From Spirosoma spitsbergense DSM 19989 (GTDB taxonomy: Bacteria; Bacteroidota; Bacteroidia; Cytophagales; Spirosomataceae): DNA of 64,000 nucleotides. Where the stretch lies: assembly GCF_000374085.1 (NCBI RefSeq), contig NZ_KB893522.1, positions 1-64,000 of the forward strand, given 5' to 3'. The notes under the pieces were generated by a model. It was not told where the DNA came from, searched no databases, and saw only the letters and a list, made by a program, of their open reading frames with translations. The number at the start of each line of letters is the position of its first letter. Position 1 is the stretch's first letter. This document shows, piece by piece, positions 17,003 to 26,087 of this stretch. Both the position numbers and the translations under genes were made by a program.

Positions 17003-17521
17003 ATGAACACAATACTTGAGGACGACATGGCGCGGCTGGCGCTTCAGGAAGAACAGCTACAATTCGATTCCTTTTCGGCCGATATGGCCTGGCAACTGGG
17101 TATGCACCTGAAAGAAGCGGTCGAAGCCCGTGGTAAAGCAGCCGCTATTGAGATTCAGCTAACGGATTTTCCGTTGTTCTTCTACGCGATGCCCGGTACA
17201 ACGCCGGATAACGGCGACTGGATTCGGCGGAAGCGCAACGTGGTACAACGGTTTCACCGAAGTTCCTACGCCATGCGGATGGAGCTACGGAAGAAAGGAA
17301 CGACGCTCACTGAACAGTCGGGACTTTCGTTGCGGGACCATGCCACGGCGGGCGGGGGATTCCCGATTCTGTTGCGCGGTATGGGGTGCATTGGAACCAT
17401 CGCGGTATCGGGTCTGCCGATGCGCGATGACCACAATATCATCGTTGAAGTGCTGGCCAACTGGCTTAATCGGTCATTGAGCGAACTGGCACTCGGACCG
17501 GCGGATGATATGGATGATTGA
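17003..17521 (+). CDS. UPF0303 / HbpS-like haem-degrading domain protein
   Basis: A 172-residue protein of the GlcG/HbpS superfamily, UPF0303 branch. The motifs are AIEIQLTDFPLFFYAMPGTTPDN, DWIRRKRNVVQRFHRSSYAM and GGGFPILLRGMGCIGTIAVSGLP, with the conserved RK-RNVV-RF-RSS signature. Relatives bind haem or small oxidised molecules; the reaction is not settled. It is a stand-alone gene with its own promoter. Confidence 0.85.
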   Translation: MNTILEDDMARLALQEEQLQFDSFSADMAWQLGMHLKEAVEARGKAAAIEIQLTDFPLFFYAMPGTTPDNGDWIRRKRNVVQRFHRSSYAMRMELRKKGTTLTEQSGLSLRDHATAGGGFPILLRGMGCIGTIAVSGLPMRDDHNIIVEVLANWLNRSLSELALGPADDMDD

Positions 17522-17607
17522 TTGAAGAAAATGGATAGCGTTTAAACGGTTTTGTAAAGTCTATAATGCGGTCCAGTCAATCCCCTTTTTCGTGGAGCTG
17601 ATAACAT

Positions 17608-17650
17608 AAAACGGCCTGCTCCCATAGAATACATTCTATTAGAGCAGGCC
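17608..17650 (-). terminator. Terminator after the YtxH gene
   Basis: A stem GGCCTGCTC...GAGCAGGCC (17613-17650) with an inner ATAGAAT/ATTCTAT pair is followed on the minus strand by CGTTTTATG. It lies about 80 bases beyond the YtxH stop. Confidence 0.6.
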
Positions 17651-17732
17651 AGAAAACGGGTATATATGTCAATGAGAAGCTTGTCCGTGGCAAAAATTGC
17701 CGGACTGTCTTCATCCCTGTGCATTACTATTG

Positions 17733-18095
17733 CTAGTTGAACTTCAGGGCATCCTTTGCATCGTTTATGCCTGACTTGGCAGCCGAGGCCGTTTCATCGA
17801 CCGACTTGTTGTAAGCCGTTTTGGTTTGGTCGCGCTTGTAGTCGACTGTCTCCTGCGTCTCATCCTTGTACTTATCGAATATCTGCTCCGCTTCGTCAGC
17901 GTACCGGTCTGCCTGATTTTCAGCCTTACCCGTAAACTGATCGATTTGGGATTTCACCTGGTTCAGGCCCTCTTCCCACTGATTCTGTAAATCATTGGCA
18001 CCTTTCGTCAACTTCTCACGCGTGTCTTTACCGCTGCGGGGGGCTGTCAGGTAGCCAATCGCCAAACCCGTTAATACTCCTTTTAAAAAGCTCAT
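17733..18095 (-). CDS. YtxH domain-containing protein
   Basis: A 120-residue protein with one N-terminal membrane helix containing the YtxH signature (KGVLTGLAIGYLTAPRSGKDTREKL), then a long charged amphipathic helix region rich in Lys, Asp and Gln (about 30-115). Such proteins are small membrane-anchored stress or envelope proteins without a known reaction. It is flanked by terminators on both sides and so is likely monocistronic. Confidence 0.85.
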   Translation of the reverse strand: MSFLKGVLTGLAIGYLTAPRSGKDTREKLTKGANDLQNQWEEGLNQVKSQIDQFTGKAENQADRYADEAEQIFDKYKDETQETVDYKRDQTKTAYNKSVDETASAAKSGINDAKDALKFN

Positions 18096-18285
18096 AATGG
18101 TATATCTTTTAATTCGTTCTGGGATTGATGACTGACCAGGGAAAATTATGCCATAACCTAGAGTGAATTGGCAATAAATTGACTATCAGTGAATTGAATT
18201 TTGTTCAGGCGTTTATAGGCACTAAATCAATTTGTGTAGTGGGTACTTTTTTCTACAAGTTAGGGGCCATTCGTAGGCGTGAACT

Positions 18286-18319
18286 AAAATAAAAAGGCCG
18301 CTACGTGTGCATAGCGGCC
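18286..18319 (-). terminator. Rho-independent terminator of glmM
   Basis: Minus-strand stem GGCCGCTA...TAGCGGCC (18296-18303 with 18312-18319) followed by TTTTTATTTT. It sits about 30 bases after the glmM stop. The rest of 18096-18285 shows nothing further. Confidence 0.8.
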
Positions 18320-18348
18320 CGGTAACATTTCGGTTAAGAGAGGAACAG

Positions 18349-19761
18349 TCAACGTTTCTCTGAAATCAATTCCCGGATATCGTCAATGATTTTTCTGGCC
18401 AGGTAGTCAGCCGTAGCGAGCGTATCCGATTCGGAGTATATCCGGATTATAGGTTCCGTATTTGACTTCCGAAGGTGTACCCATTCTTTATCAAACTCAA
18501 TCTTGACTCCGTCTATGGTGTTGATTGGATTACGGGCGTATTTGGTCTTTATCCGTTCCAGCACGGCATCTACATTGATATCGGCGGTCAGTTCAATTTT
18601 ATTTTTGGAGATGTAATAGTTGGGATAGGTCCGGCGAAGCATGGATGCCGATCGCCCCGATTTAGCCAGATGGGTAAGAAACAAAGCGATACCCACCAGC
18701 GCATCGCGTCCGTGATGCAAATCGGGGTAAATGATACCGCCGTTCCCTTCACCACCGATTACCGCCTGGTTTGCTTTCATCATCTCAACTACGTTGACCT
18801 CTCCCACGGCCGAGGCAAAATGCTGCCCACCGTATCGTTGGGTCACATCGCGCAGCGCAACGGTGCTCGACATATTTGAAACGGTATTGCCTGGTAGCTC
18901 ACCAATGGCCGACCGGTGTTTGAGTACATAATCAGCGACCGAAACCAGCGTGTATTCTTCACCAAAGGGAGAGCCATCTTCACAAATGAGGGCTAACCGA
19001 TCCACATCCGGGTCTACCACGATACCCAGATCGGCATTGCCTTTCTGCATCTCCTTGATAATGTCGCGCAGATTTTCGGGTAGTGGTTCGGGGTTGTGGG
19101 CAAAGTCGCCCGTTGGTTCGCAGTGGAGTTTCGTGATTTTTTCTACGCCCAGTGCTTCCAGCAGGAGCGGAACGGCAATACCCCCAGTTGAGTTGACGGC
19201 ATCAACAACGAGCCGGAAGTTTCGTCCGGCAATTGCATCGCGGTCAACCAGCGGCAAATCCAGGATCAGATCGATATGCTTCTGTAGCCAGGTTGAGTCG
19301 GTCCGGTATTGCCCTAGTTTACGTACCTCCACAAAGTCGAAGGACTCGGTTTCGGCAATTGCCAGTACATCAGCTCCATCCTGCGCCGAGATAAACTCAC
19401 CGGTTTCGTTGAGTAGTTTAAGGGCGTTCCATTGAATAGGATTATGGCTCGCGGTCAGAATGATGCCCCCCGCTGCCTCTTCGCCCGTTACGGCCAGCTC
19501 CACCGTTGGCGTTGTTGACAAGCCTAAATCTATAACGTTCAACCCAATGCCCTGTAGGGTGGCTGCTACCAGTTTGGATACCATTTCTCCCGACAAACGG
19601 CCATCCCGCCCAATCACAACGGTTTGTCGGTCAGGGCTTTGTTGTTTGAGCCAATGGCCAAAGGCGGCTGTAAACTTAACTACATCCAGGGGTGTCAGCC
19701 CGTTTCCGCTGCGCCCCCCAATCGTTCCTCTAATCCCGGAAATAGACTTAATTAATGCCAC
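18349..19761 (-). CDS. glmM: Phosphoglucosamine mutase
   Basis: A 470-residue alpha-D-phosphohexomutase. It has the N-terminal SISGIRGTIGG, the catalytic phospho-serine loop TASHNP (Ser about 105), the metal loop DPDVDR, the sugar-binding GEGNGG and the C-terminal phosphate loop RKSNTEPIIRIYSES. It converts glucosamine-6-phosphate to glucosamine-1-phosphate for peptidoglycan and LPS; a phosphomannomutase role cannot be excluded from sequence. The start codon is GTG at 19761, giving the conserved VALIKSISGIRG start. A matching -7 box is at 19796-19803 and a clear terminator follows. Confidence 0.88.
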   Translation of the reverse strand: MALIKSISGIRGTIGGRSGNGLTPLDVVKFTAAFGHWLKQQSPDRQTVVIGRDGRLSGEMVSKLVAATLQGIGLNVIDLGLSTTPTVELAVTGEEAAGGIILTASHNPIQWNALKLLNETGEFISAQDGADVLAIAETESFDFVEVRKLGQYRTDSTWLQKHIDLILDLPLVDRDAIAGRNFRLVVDAVNSTGGIAVPLLLEALGVEKITKLHCEPTGDFAHNPEPLPENLRDIIKEMQKGNADLGIVVDPDVDRLALICEDGSPFGEEYTLVSVADYVLKHRSAIGELPGNTVSNMSSTVALRDVTQRYGGQHFASAVGEVNVVEMMKANQAVIGGEGNGGIIYPDLHHGRDALVGIALFLTHLAKSGRSASMLRRTYPNYYISKNKIELTADINVDAVLERIKTKYARNPINTIDGVKIEFDKEWVHLRKSNTEPIIRIYSESDTLATADYLARKIIDDIRELISEKR

Positions 19762-19795
19762 GTGCTGGGTTTACTAAATACGTTAAATATGGGGG

Positions 19796-19830
19796 CAAAG
19801 ATAGGAAATAGTGATGGTAAGCAGCACAAA
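19796..19830 (-). promoter_or_regulatory. Promoter of glmM
   Basis: On the minus strand, TATCTTTG (19796-19803) is a full -7 match, with TTTG at 19827-19830, 23 bases upstream, slightly long. Confidence 0.5.
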
Positions 19831-19859
19831 GCTTTAACAGCTCATTAATGCTATAGACG

Positions 19860-20690
19860 CTATAGAAACGTTAGTTCTGAGCGCAGGACGGACTTGGCCC
19901 GGCCCGTGAACATACCACTGATGGGGGCAACCAGATCGGGCTGCCCCGTTGAGGCCAGAAAAATATGCCGGTTAACCACCACCGACCCTTCTGTGGGGTC
20001 GAAGCCCCGCCAGCCTGCGCCGGGCAGGTATACTTCTGCCCAGGCATGAAGTTCATGCTCCTGCTGGGGATTGCCAAATAGGTAGCCACTCACAAACCGG
20101 GACGCGATGCCCAGGCTCCGGCAGGCAGCAATAAACAGCGTTGCATAATCGCGGCAGGAGCCTTTCCGCTGGCTCAGCGTTTGTTCGGGCGGGAAGGCCG
20201 CGCCCTCTTCCCGGATCTCGTAGGTGAACTCCCGAATCGTTTGATTGAGCGTCGTTAAAAAGGAGGTTGTCTGCCACCCCGATCCGGAAGCCAGCCGCCG
20301 GGCCCAGGTTTCTATATGCTCCGATATGTCCACCCGCTCCAGATAGGGACGAAGCAGGGACTCCACTTCTTTGGGGTACCGGAACGGTACGGTTTGCGTG
20401 TCAAAGGGGAATAAAACAAAATCGAACGAGTTAAACTCTTCTGAATAGAGTTCAATCTCGACGCAAACGTTCAGGTAGCGCGTTGGCTGACTAAAATACA
20501 CCAGTTGCTGTACGTTGCCTTCAACATCGATATTCCGTACAATCTGGGCTGGTTTCGGATCAATAGATAATTTGTAAGACAGCAGCCGCTGGTAGGGGTA
20601 CATGCGGGGATACAGGTAAAGCGTTTGCGGCCCCAGAGCCACCGGCATATCGTATGTGTATTCTGATTCGTGCCGAACGTGGAGGTTCAT
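19860..20690 (-). CDS. Transglutaminase-like protein of the Anbu-associated type
   Basis: A 276-residue protein with an N-terminal beta-sandwich (HVRHESEYTYDMPVALGPQTLYLYPR) and a transglutaminase-like papain-fold core. The triad is Cys about 178 (GSCRDYATLF), His about 214 (HAWAEVYLPGAGW) and Asp about 233 (FDPTEG). Such proteins (DUF4384-like N-terminus plus transglut_core) occur beside the Anbu protease and alpha-E/ATP-grasp genes in many genomes. They may form or cut peptide or isopeptide bonds. Here the Anbu gene lies 95 bases upstream on the same strand; the alpha-E and ATP-grasp partners are not in this window. Confidence 0.85.
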   Translation of the reverse strand: MNLHVRHESEYTYDMPVALGPQTLYLYPRMYPYQRLLSYKLSIDPKPAQIVRNIDVEGNVQQLVYFSQPTRYLNVCVEIELYSEEFNSFDFVLFPFDTQTVPFRYPKEVESLLRPYLERVDISEHIETWARRLASGSGWQTTSFLTTLNQTIREFTYEIREEGAAFPPEQTLSQRKGSCRDYATLFIAACRSLGIASRFVSGYLFGNPQQEHELHAWAEVYLPGAGWRGFDPTEGSVVVNRHIFLASTGQPDLVAPISGMFTGRAKSVLRSELTFL

Positions 20691-20785
20691 GTTTTTTTGT
20701 TGTAGGATGTAGGATATGCGCTATATATTGATCTATAGCAGGGCGATTGAGGTTTACGCATCAGCTATACATTCTGTAGTATACA

Positions 20786-21526
20786 TCATATATCTTTCAC
20801 CGCTCTTACTTTTTCAAAGATTGGGTCCATCCAGGTAGCGGGAAGTTTTCGTACCGAGTTGCTGAGCAGCGCACTCCACTGGTGCGATACCTCATCCATG
20901 TCCTCTTTCTCAAGTCGATACTCGGTCATGTGGAAACTATCTTTGGGGTAAATCACAATATCCAGCGGGTAATCGACATCGCTGGCACTAACCCGGGTGG
21001 CATCGAAAGCCAAAAAGCCGATTTTGAGGGCGTCCTGTAAACTGGATTCGTACGATAGGTTTCGGAACAGGAGTGGTTTGCCGTAGCCGGAGTTTCCAAT
21101 AATCTTGAACGGTGATCCCTGATCTACCTCCACCCAGTTGCCTTCGGGGTAAAGCATGTATAGTTTGTGTTCCGTATCATCTTCAAGCTGGCCCCCTACA
21201 ATGGCGTGCAGGTTGAAGTTCAACCCATTGGCAACAATAGACGATTTATCTTCCTGAGCGACACGCTTTACCTGTTCGCCAAACGCGTTGACTGCCTTAT
21301 ACAGTTTATTGAATGAACGGTCCTGCTCGGTAAGCACTTCACTAAAGTAAGTGATGGCTTTGTCCCGGACGGAACGTAAACCCGAGGTCATAATAAACAG
21401 CGAATGATTCTCAACTTCGTGAACCGAAATCTTTCGGTTCGACGAAACTTCTGTGCCGGAAGTTAACCGTCTATCGGCGATAGCAACCAGGCCCGAAGCA
21501 ACTTTAACGCCTAAACAATATGTCAT
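20786..21526 (-). CDS. Proteasome-type protease Anbu
   Basis: I choose the start at 21526 because it gives MTYCLGVKVASGLVAIADRR, where removal of Met exposes the catalytic Thr1 typical of Anbu. A promoter box at 21596-21603 also excludes the longer frame open from 21598. The 246-residue protein has the Ntn-hydrolase fold: the SSNRKISVHEVENHSLFIMTSG strand pair, the IVGGQ turn and IIGNSGYGKPLL. Anbu assembles into helical or ring particles in the cytoplasm, and its substrates are unclear. The transglutaminase-like neighbour is the usual partner. Confidence 0.85.
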   Translation of the reverse strand: MTYCLGVKVASGLVAIADRRLTSGTEVSSNRKISVHEVENHSLFIMTSGLRSVRDKAITYFSEVLTEQDRSFNKLYKAVNAFGEQVKRVAQEDKSSIVANGLNFNLHAIVGGQLEDDTEHKLYMLYPEGNWVEVDQGSPFKIIGNSGYGKPLLFRNLSYESSLQDALKIGFLAFDATRVSASDVDYPLDIVIYPKDSFHMTEYRLEKEDMDEVSHQWSALLSNSVRKLPATWMDPIFEKVRAVKDI

Positions 21527-21595
21527 TCGATACAGAGGGTAAAGCAGGAGCAGCACAGTAGTGCAAGAGTAAATGCCTCCAGGTACTGCACCGGA

Positions 21596-21603
21596 CAAAT
21601 ATA
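21596..21603 (-). promoter_or_regulatory. -7 box of the Anbu gene
   Basis: Minus-strand TATATTTG, an exact TAnnTTTG match, about 70 bases before the chosen start codon. Beyond it, 21604-21964 shows no gene. Confidence 0.45.
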
Positions 21604-21964
21604 CAGATTGCCCCCGTTTTTGTTCGATTTGCTACTCGTTTTCCCGAAAAATGATATTGTGTGTTGTTAAATTCCTGTAATGTGCTAGCCAGGGAAGAAC
21701 AGCGGTAAGCAGCAAAAATGAGACCTCTGATCTATATTATTGTAGGGAAGACTGGATTTACCAGCAATTACCGGTAGGCTGGCCCTTTAAAGGTACTCGT
21801 AAAAAATAGTCAGGCAGGGTAATACCCATCCATTATGCGGGTCTCGAACGGATATTGGATCAACTGGGCCGAACGGTATTTTGGCAACGAAAGGTTTGTT
21901 TTTGGGAAACCTTTGTGTTACTTTGGCAAGTAGAAGGTGATCATTTCCTATACATTGTGTTTCG

Positions 21965-22459
21965 ATGAACTTTGACGACGAGGACGACGACGACAACTTC
22001 CTGGACTGGGATGGCTTCGATGAGGACTACGATCCTGAAGAAGCCCGTGCCGAAATGGAGGCCGAAAACCGGCGCATTAAAAATCTGCCCATCCTCCGGA
22101 AGGCTAATGAATTGATGGAACTGACGCAGGCCATCGTTGAAACCATCAACAAAGAAGAGGATGTGCTGATGATGCATGAGCAGATGCTGGCCAATGCCAT
22201 GATGCTGGCGCCAAAAATTGTTGGTGCCGAAGGAGGGGACTTATACACCCTGCGCATGGAAAACGCCGTCATTATAAAAATGCATGCCCGCGAATTACTT
22301 GCTCAAACATCCTATTGTAAAGCGGAGAAACTGACGGCCACTGCCTACCTGAACGTACTCCGTGAGGAAATAGAGCAATTCCGGCTGTTATTCGTTGAGT
22401 GGGTCAACAGCTTCGATAAAGATAACGATGCCCCCGACGATTGGGGCCTGTTCTATTGA
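21965..22459 (+). CDS. Acidic helical protein of unknown function
   Basis: A 164-residue protein that I do not recognise beyond general similarity to conserved Cytophagales hypotheticals. Residues 1-30 are almost entirely Asp/Glu with Trp and Phe (DDEDDDDNFLDWDGFDEDYD). The remainder is predicted helical, with two amphipathic helices (about 30-75 and 85-150), and ends DWGLFY. There is no signal peptide or membrane helix, so it is likely cytoplasmic. It stands alone between the Anbu locus and the SprB-repeat gene. Confidence 0.75.
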   Translation: MNFDDEDDDDNFLDWDGFDEDYDPEEARAEMEAENRRIKNLPILRKANELMELTQAIVETINKEEDVLMMHEQMLANAMMLAPKIVGAEGGDLYTLRMENAVIIKMHARELLAQTSYCKAEKLTATAYLNVLREEIEQFRLLFVEWVNSFDKDNDAPDDWGLFY

Positions 22460-22587
22460 CCTGTTCAATTGCCGCTTCCTTCCTGAGAAAAGTCCGCCCG
22501 CGTCAGCCGTCGCTTCCGTACGATAAGTTGGTGGCGTAAATCACTGTAATACCATGCCGGTAATATATGTTTCGTAACTGGACAGAC

Positions 22588-22595
22588 TATCTTTG
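22588..22595 (+). promoter_or_regulatory. -7 box of the SprB-repeat gene
   Basis: TATCTTTG, an exact TAnnTTTG match, 30 bases before ATG 22626. It overlaps an upstream in-frame codon at 22593, which supports 22626 as the start. Confidence 0.45.
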
Positions 22596-22625
22596 TTTGT
22601 TGGCTATGACCGTTACCTGCCTGAT

Positions 22626-24965
22626 ATGAGAAATTTTTTATCGTCTTTTTGCCTGTTCACCGTACTGATTAACAGGACTATCGCTTTTGTTTTCCTCGGG
22701 TTACTCATTGGTTGGGGGCGGGTATACGCGTCCATTCCGCAACCGGCTGCTGCTCCTGCTGCCCTAACCGTAGTGGTAAGTACCGCAACGGCAGCCGTTT
22801 GTGCGGGAACCAGTACCACACTCACGGCGTCCGGTTGTCCTGCGTCCGGTTCTCTTCGCTGGTCAACTGCCCAAACCGGGAGCGTCATTAGCGTAGCACC
22901 AAAACAAACGACTTCGTACACGGCCATCTGCGAGGTAACCAGCACAACGGTTGTCAGTTCTACCGCTACGAGTACAACCGCTAACACTACAACGGCTATT
23001 GTAACAACCGTTACGGCAACCACCGCAACAGCTACGGTACGGGTTATCCAGCCGATCACGGTAAAGCTCGACACGATTCCTCCCGTATGCAACGGTAATA
23101 AAGACGGAATGGTCGTTATCAATGCCAGTGGAGGGTCAGGTGCTTTGCAGTATCAGTTTGATGGTCAGCCCTTTCAAACGCTCAATACATTCGGTGCTTT
23201 GCGGGCGGGTACGTATCCCATCGTTGTGAAAGATACGGAAGGTTGCCTGCTTCAAACGAGCGTTACGCTAACGCAGCCCCCGGCCTTATCCGCCAGTGTT
23301 TCGGTTATCAGTACAAAATGCGTTGGTGGCGCAGACGGGGCTATTTCAGTCGTAGCGTCGGGCGGGTCAGGTAACTACCGGTATGCACTCCTTAATGTTA
23401 CTGCCCAGCAAACTAGCGGAGTTTTTCAGGATTTGAAGGCTGGAACAGAGTACACGCTTATCGTCTCTGATAAGAATACCTGTGTGCTGTATAAAGATAT
23501 AACCATTGGGCAACCGACTCCATTTACCATCAAATTAACTCCTCAGTTAACCCGTTGCGTTGGCTCGGCCGATGGTAGCGTGGCCATTTCTGTTTCCGGC
23601 GGGTCGGGGGCGTATCAGTACAAGTTGGGCAGTGGACCCTTTCAGACGGGCGCACAATTTACCGGCCTGGCTGCCGGTACTTATGAGTTTACCGTTATTG
23701 ATAACATCGGGTGTCAGGGAAAACAAAGCACAACAATCGGGCAGCCAGCCCCGCTGGTGCTGACTGCCTCAACTACACCCGTCAACTGTTTGGGACCTAG
23801 TACAGGCTCCATTAAAGTTGGCGCTACCGGTGGTACGGGGGCCGTGACCTATCAGCTTTCCGAACAAACAGCCCCGTCTGCTGCGGTATTCAACGGGGTT
23901 GCCGTGGGTACCTATACGATTGTTGGGACGGATGCCAATGGTTGCACGAGTCTCGCGTCGGCAACGGTCGGTAAAATAAATCCGGTAAAAGTGCAGGCCA
24001 GTGCCCTACCGGCAACCTGTTGTTCATGTGCTACCGGAGCCGTTAGTCTGACCGCTACGGGAGGGACGGGAACGGGCCTCCAGTTTCAGGTAATTGGTCG
24101 ACCTTTACAGACGAATAGTCAAATCGGCCAGCTGACACCCAATACGTACCGGTTGCGGATAGTGGATGATGGCGGCTGTAGCGACTCTGCCACCGCCGTT
24201 GTGGTAGACCAGAATCCATTGAGCCTTTCAGTTGGTAGTGTCAACAATATTTCCTGTGCGGGAGGGAAAGATGGTGAGGCAACGGTTTTGGTAAAGGGAG
24301 GCACAAAACCATTTACCTATTACTGGCAGACCGAGCGGCAGGATACCCTCAAAAATTACGCTGCCAGACAGACCGCCCTGCCCGAAGGAACGTATACGGT
24401 GAGCGTACGGGATAGCAATCTCTGTAGCGCACCTACGGTATTCGTTACGGTAAAATCCCTGAATCCGGTGCCACCAAAGCCGGTTGTGAGCGTAGTCGGG
24501 AACAGCACCTTAACCGTCAACCAAACGACGGGTATCCAGTGGTACGTTCAGACGGGAACCAGTCCCGGCACACCGGTTCCCAATGCCACGGGGCCAACGC
24601 TTGTGCCGTTTGCCAGTGGTCAGTATTATGTTGTCACCACCGCCAATGGTTGCGCGTCGCCCCCGTCCGATGCCCTGAATTTTATACTGACTGCCCTCAA
24701 TGAACCCATAGAATCATTATCGGTAAGAATTGTTCCGAACCCGGTAACTGACCGTCTGCGGCTGGAAATCGAACAGCCCGAACGGTCGGCCGTGCAGGTT
24801 GAAATGCTTGATGTCTCGGGTCGGGCAGTGCGTCAGTTTCAGCTACCGGCTTTCACGGGTAAAAAGCAGGCCGACTGGTCGCTCAACGGCGTTCCGGTAG
24901 GTACTTACCTGCTTAAAGTAGTGACCGGAACGCGCCAGTCGGTGCTGCGGGTAGGGGTGGAGTGA
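22626..24965 (+). CDS. SprB-repeat surface protein with T9SS sorting domain
   Basis: About 779 residues from 22626, which starts a signal peptide (MRNFLSSFCLFTVLI...). After an N-terminal region and a Thr/Ala/Val-rich low-complexity stretch (about 100-140) there are six SprB-like repeats of 75-80 residues. Each carries a C-x-G-x-x-D/T-G motif and a GGSG turn (CNGNKDG, CVGGADG, CVGSADG, CLGPSTG, CCSCATG, CAGGKDG). The last 80 residues (VRIVPNPVTDRLRLEI...GTYLLKVVTG) are a type A T9SS sorting domain. It should be exported by the type IX system and displayed on or released from the outer membrane, as an adhesin-like protein. Confidence 0.85.
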   Translation: MRNFLSSFCLFTVLINRTIAFVFLGLLIGWGRVYASIPQPAAAPAALTVVVSTATAAVCAGTSTTLTASGCPASGSLRWSTAQTGSVISVAPKQTTSYTAICEVTSTTVVSSTATSTTANTTTAIVTTVTATTATATVRVIQPITVKLDTIPPVCNGNKDGMVVINASGGSGALQYQFDGQPFQTLNTFGALRAGTYPIVVKDTEGCLLQTSVTLTQPPALSASVSVISTKCVGGADGAISVVASGGSGNYRYALLNVTAQQTSGVFQDLKAGTEYTLIVSDKNTCVLYKDITIGQPTPFTIKLTPQLTRCVGSADGSVAISVSGGSGAYQYKLGSGPFQTGAQFTGLAAGTYEFTVIDNIGCQGKQSTTIGQPAPLVLTASTTPVNCLGPSTGSIKVGATGGTGAVTYQLSEQTAPSAAVFNGVAVGTYTIVGTDANGCTSLASATVGKINPVKVQASALPATCCSCATGAVSLTATGGTGTGLQFQVIGRPLQTNSQIGQLTPNTYRLRIVDDGGCSDSATAVVVDQNPLSLSVGSVNNISCAGGKDGEATVLVKGGTKPFTYYWQTERQDTLKNYAARQTALPEGTYTVSVRDSNLCSAPTVFVTVKSLNPVPPKPVVSVVGNSTLTVNQTTGIQWYVQTGTSPGTPVPNATGPTLVPFASGQYYVVTTANGCASPPSDALNFILTALNEPIESLSVRIVPNPVTDRLRLEIEQPERSAVQVEMLDVSGRAVRQFQLPAFTGKKQADWSLNGVPVGTYLLKVVTGTRQSVLRVGVE

Positions 24966-25022
24966 TTGGCAGAATTTCATTGGACCGTCGATTGCCGAAC
25001 GGGGCAGTGTTTGTACCTTTTC

Positions 25023-26087
25023 TTAATCAGCACGAAGCAACCGTTGTAACGGACTTTCAATCAGGTAGTACAGGAGATAGGCTGCTACAGTCAGCAGGAT
25101 GAACCGAAGCCCACTGTGTGTGACGCCTGCCTTTTGTAATACGTTGCTTAAAAGGCCTGTATGGATAAGGTAGAAGGCATAGGAACTCCGGCCCAGTATC
25201 TGCATCAGTGGATGGGATAACAACCGGCCAGCTACTGACGGTTGGGTAATCAGCCCCGTAAAAAAGAAACCGATACCAATGGGAAGGAGGATGTTATACG
25301 TCAGAATTTCGCTCCAGATGCCCTGAACGGGATCTATTGTGAAATGGGATAAACCGGCCTGCCAACCGACGCAGCCAAGCAGGATAATCAGCCCTGCCAA
25401 AGTCGGGTATGGAACCCCAGGTAAGCGGTTCTGATGCCACCGCTGGGCCAGCCACATCCCCATAACAAACTCGAACCCCCGGCCAAAAAATGTGTAGAAA
25501 AAAATGAAGGAGAGGGGACTAAATAACCCATAAAAAGCCAGTTGCCCAATCGTTGTCCACAACAAGATACCCCCGCTAACCAGCCCAACCGTCAGCCAAA
25601 GTGGTCCCCAGCGTCTCAAGAGTAAAAACAGGAGTGGAGCCATCAGATAAAAACAAATTTCTACGGTCAAACTCCAGCTCTGTGCAATTCCACTGAATTT
25701 ATACGCATTGAATAAGCCCTTCAGCAATGTTATATTCAGGCTGAATACTGATAACGACATCGGATTCCCCCGCCAGGTAGCCACGCCAACAGTTATGAGT
25801 AATAGCAGGGCATATAACGGATAAATACGGGCGAAACGGTTTTGTAGGTATCGTTGCCACGACCAGTTTTCCTGCCTGAAATAGGCATCGGCGTACCGGT
25901 GATAAATCAGAAAGCCGCTCAGCACGAAAAATACCGTTACGCCGATGTAACCCTGGTCGAACACGTGATGGGCAATTGTGCCGGGTGAAGCTGGGGTGTC
26001 GTGATGAAGAAAAACCAGATAGGCGGCAATGGCCCGCAGGCCGGTCAGGGCTGAGATATACTGGTCTGGTTTGCTGGAAACGGCCAT
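25023..26087 (-). CDS. Acyltransferase 3 (OafA-like) membrane protein
   Basis: Started at 26087, where the A of ATG is the last A of the upstream TAA (TAATG), so the two genes are translationally coupled; the frame is open further upstream inside that gene. The 354-residue protein begins YISALTGLRAIAAYLVFLHH, the acyltransferase 3 motif with the conserved Arg and His. It has about ten membrane helices, VFFVLSGFLIYHRY and NRFARIYPLYALLLL. It probably transfers acetyl or another acyl group to surface sugars. Coupling to the C25 peptidase gene is unusual. Confidence 0.85.
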   Translation of the reverse strand: MAVSSKPDQYISALTGLRAIAAYLVFLHHDTPASPGTIAHHVFDQGYIGVTVFFVLSGFLIYHRYADAYFRQENWSWQRYLQNRFARIYPLYALLLLITVGVATWRGNPMSLSVFSLNITLLKGLFNAYKFSGIAQSWSLTVEICFYLMAPLLFLLLRRWGPLWLTVGLVSGGILLWTTIGQLAFYGLFSPLSFIFFYTFFGRGFEFVMGMWLAQRWHQNRLPGVPYPTLAGLIILLGCVGWQAGLSHFTIDPVQGIWSEILTYNILLPIGIGFFFTGLITQPSVAGRLLSHPLMQILGRSSYAFYLIHTGLLSNVLQKAGVTHSGLRFILLTVAAYLLYYLIESPLQRLLRAD

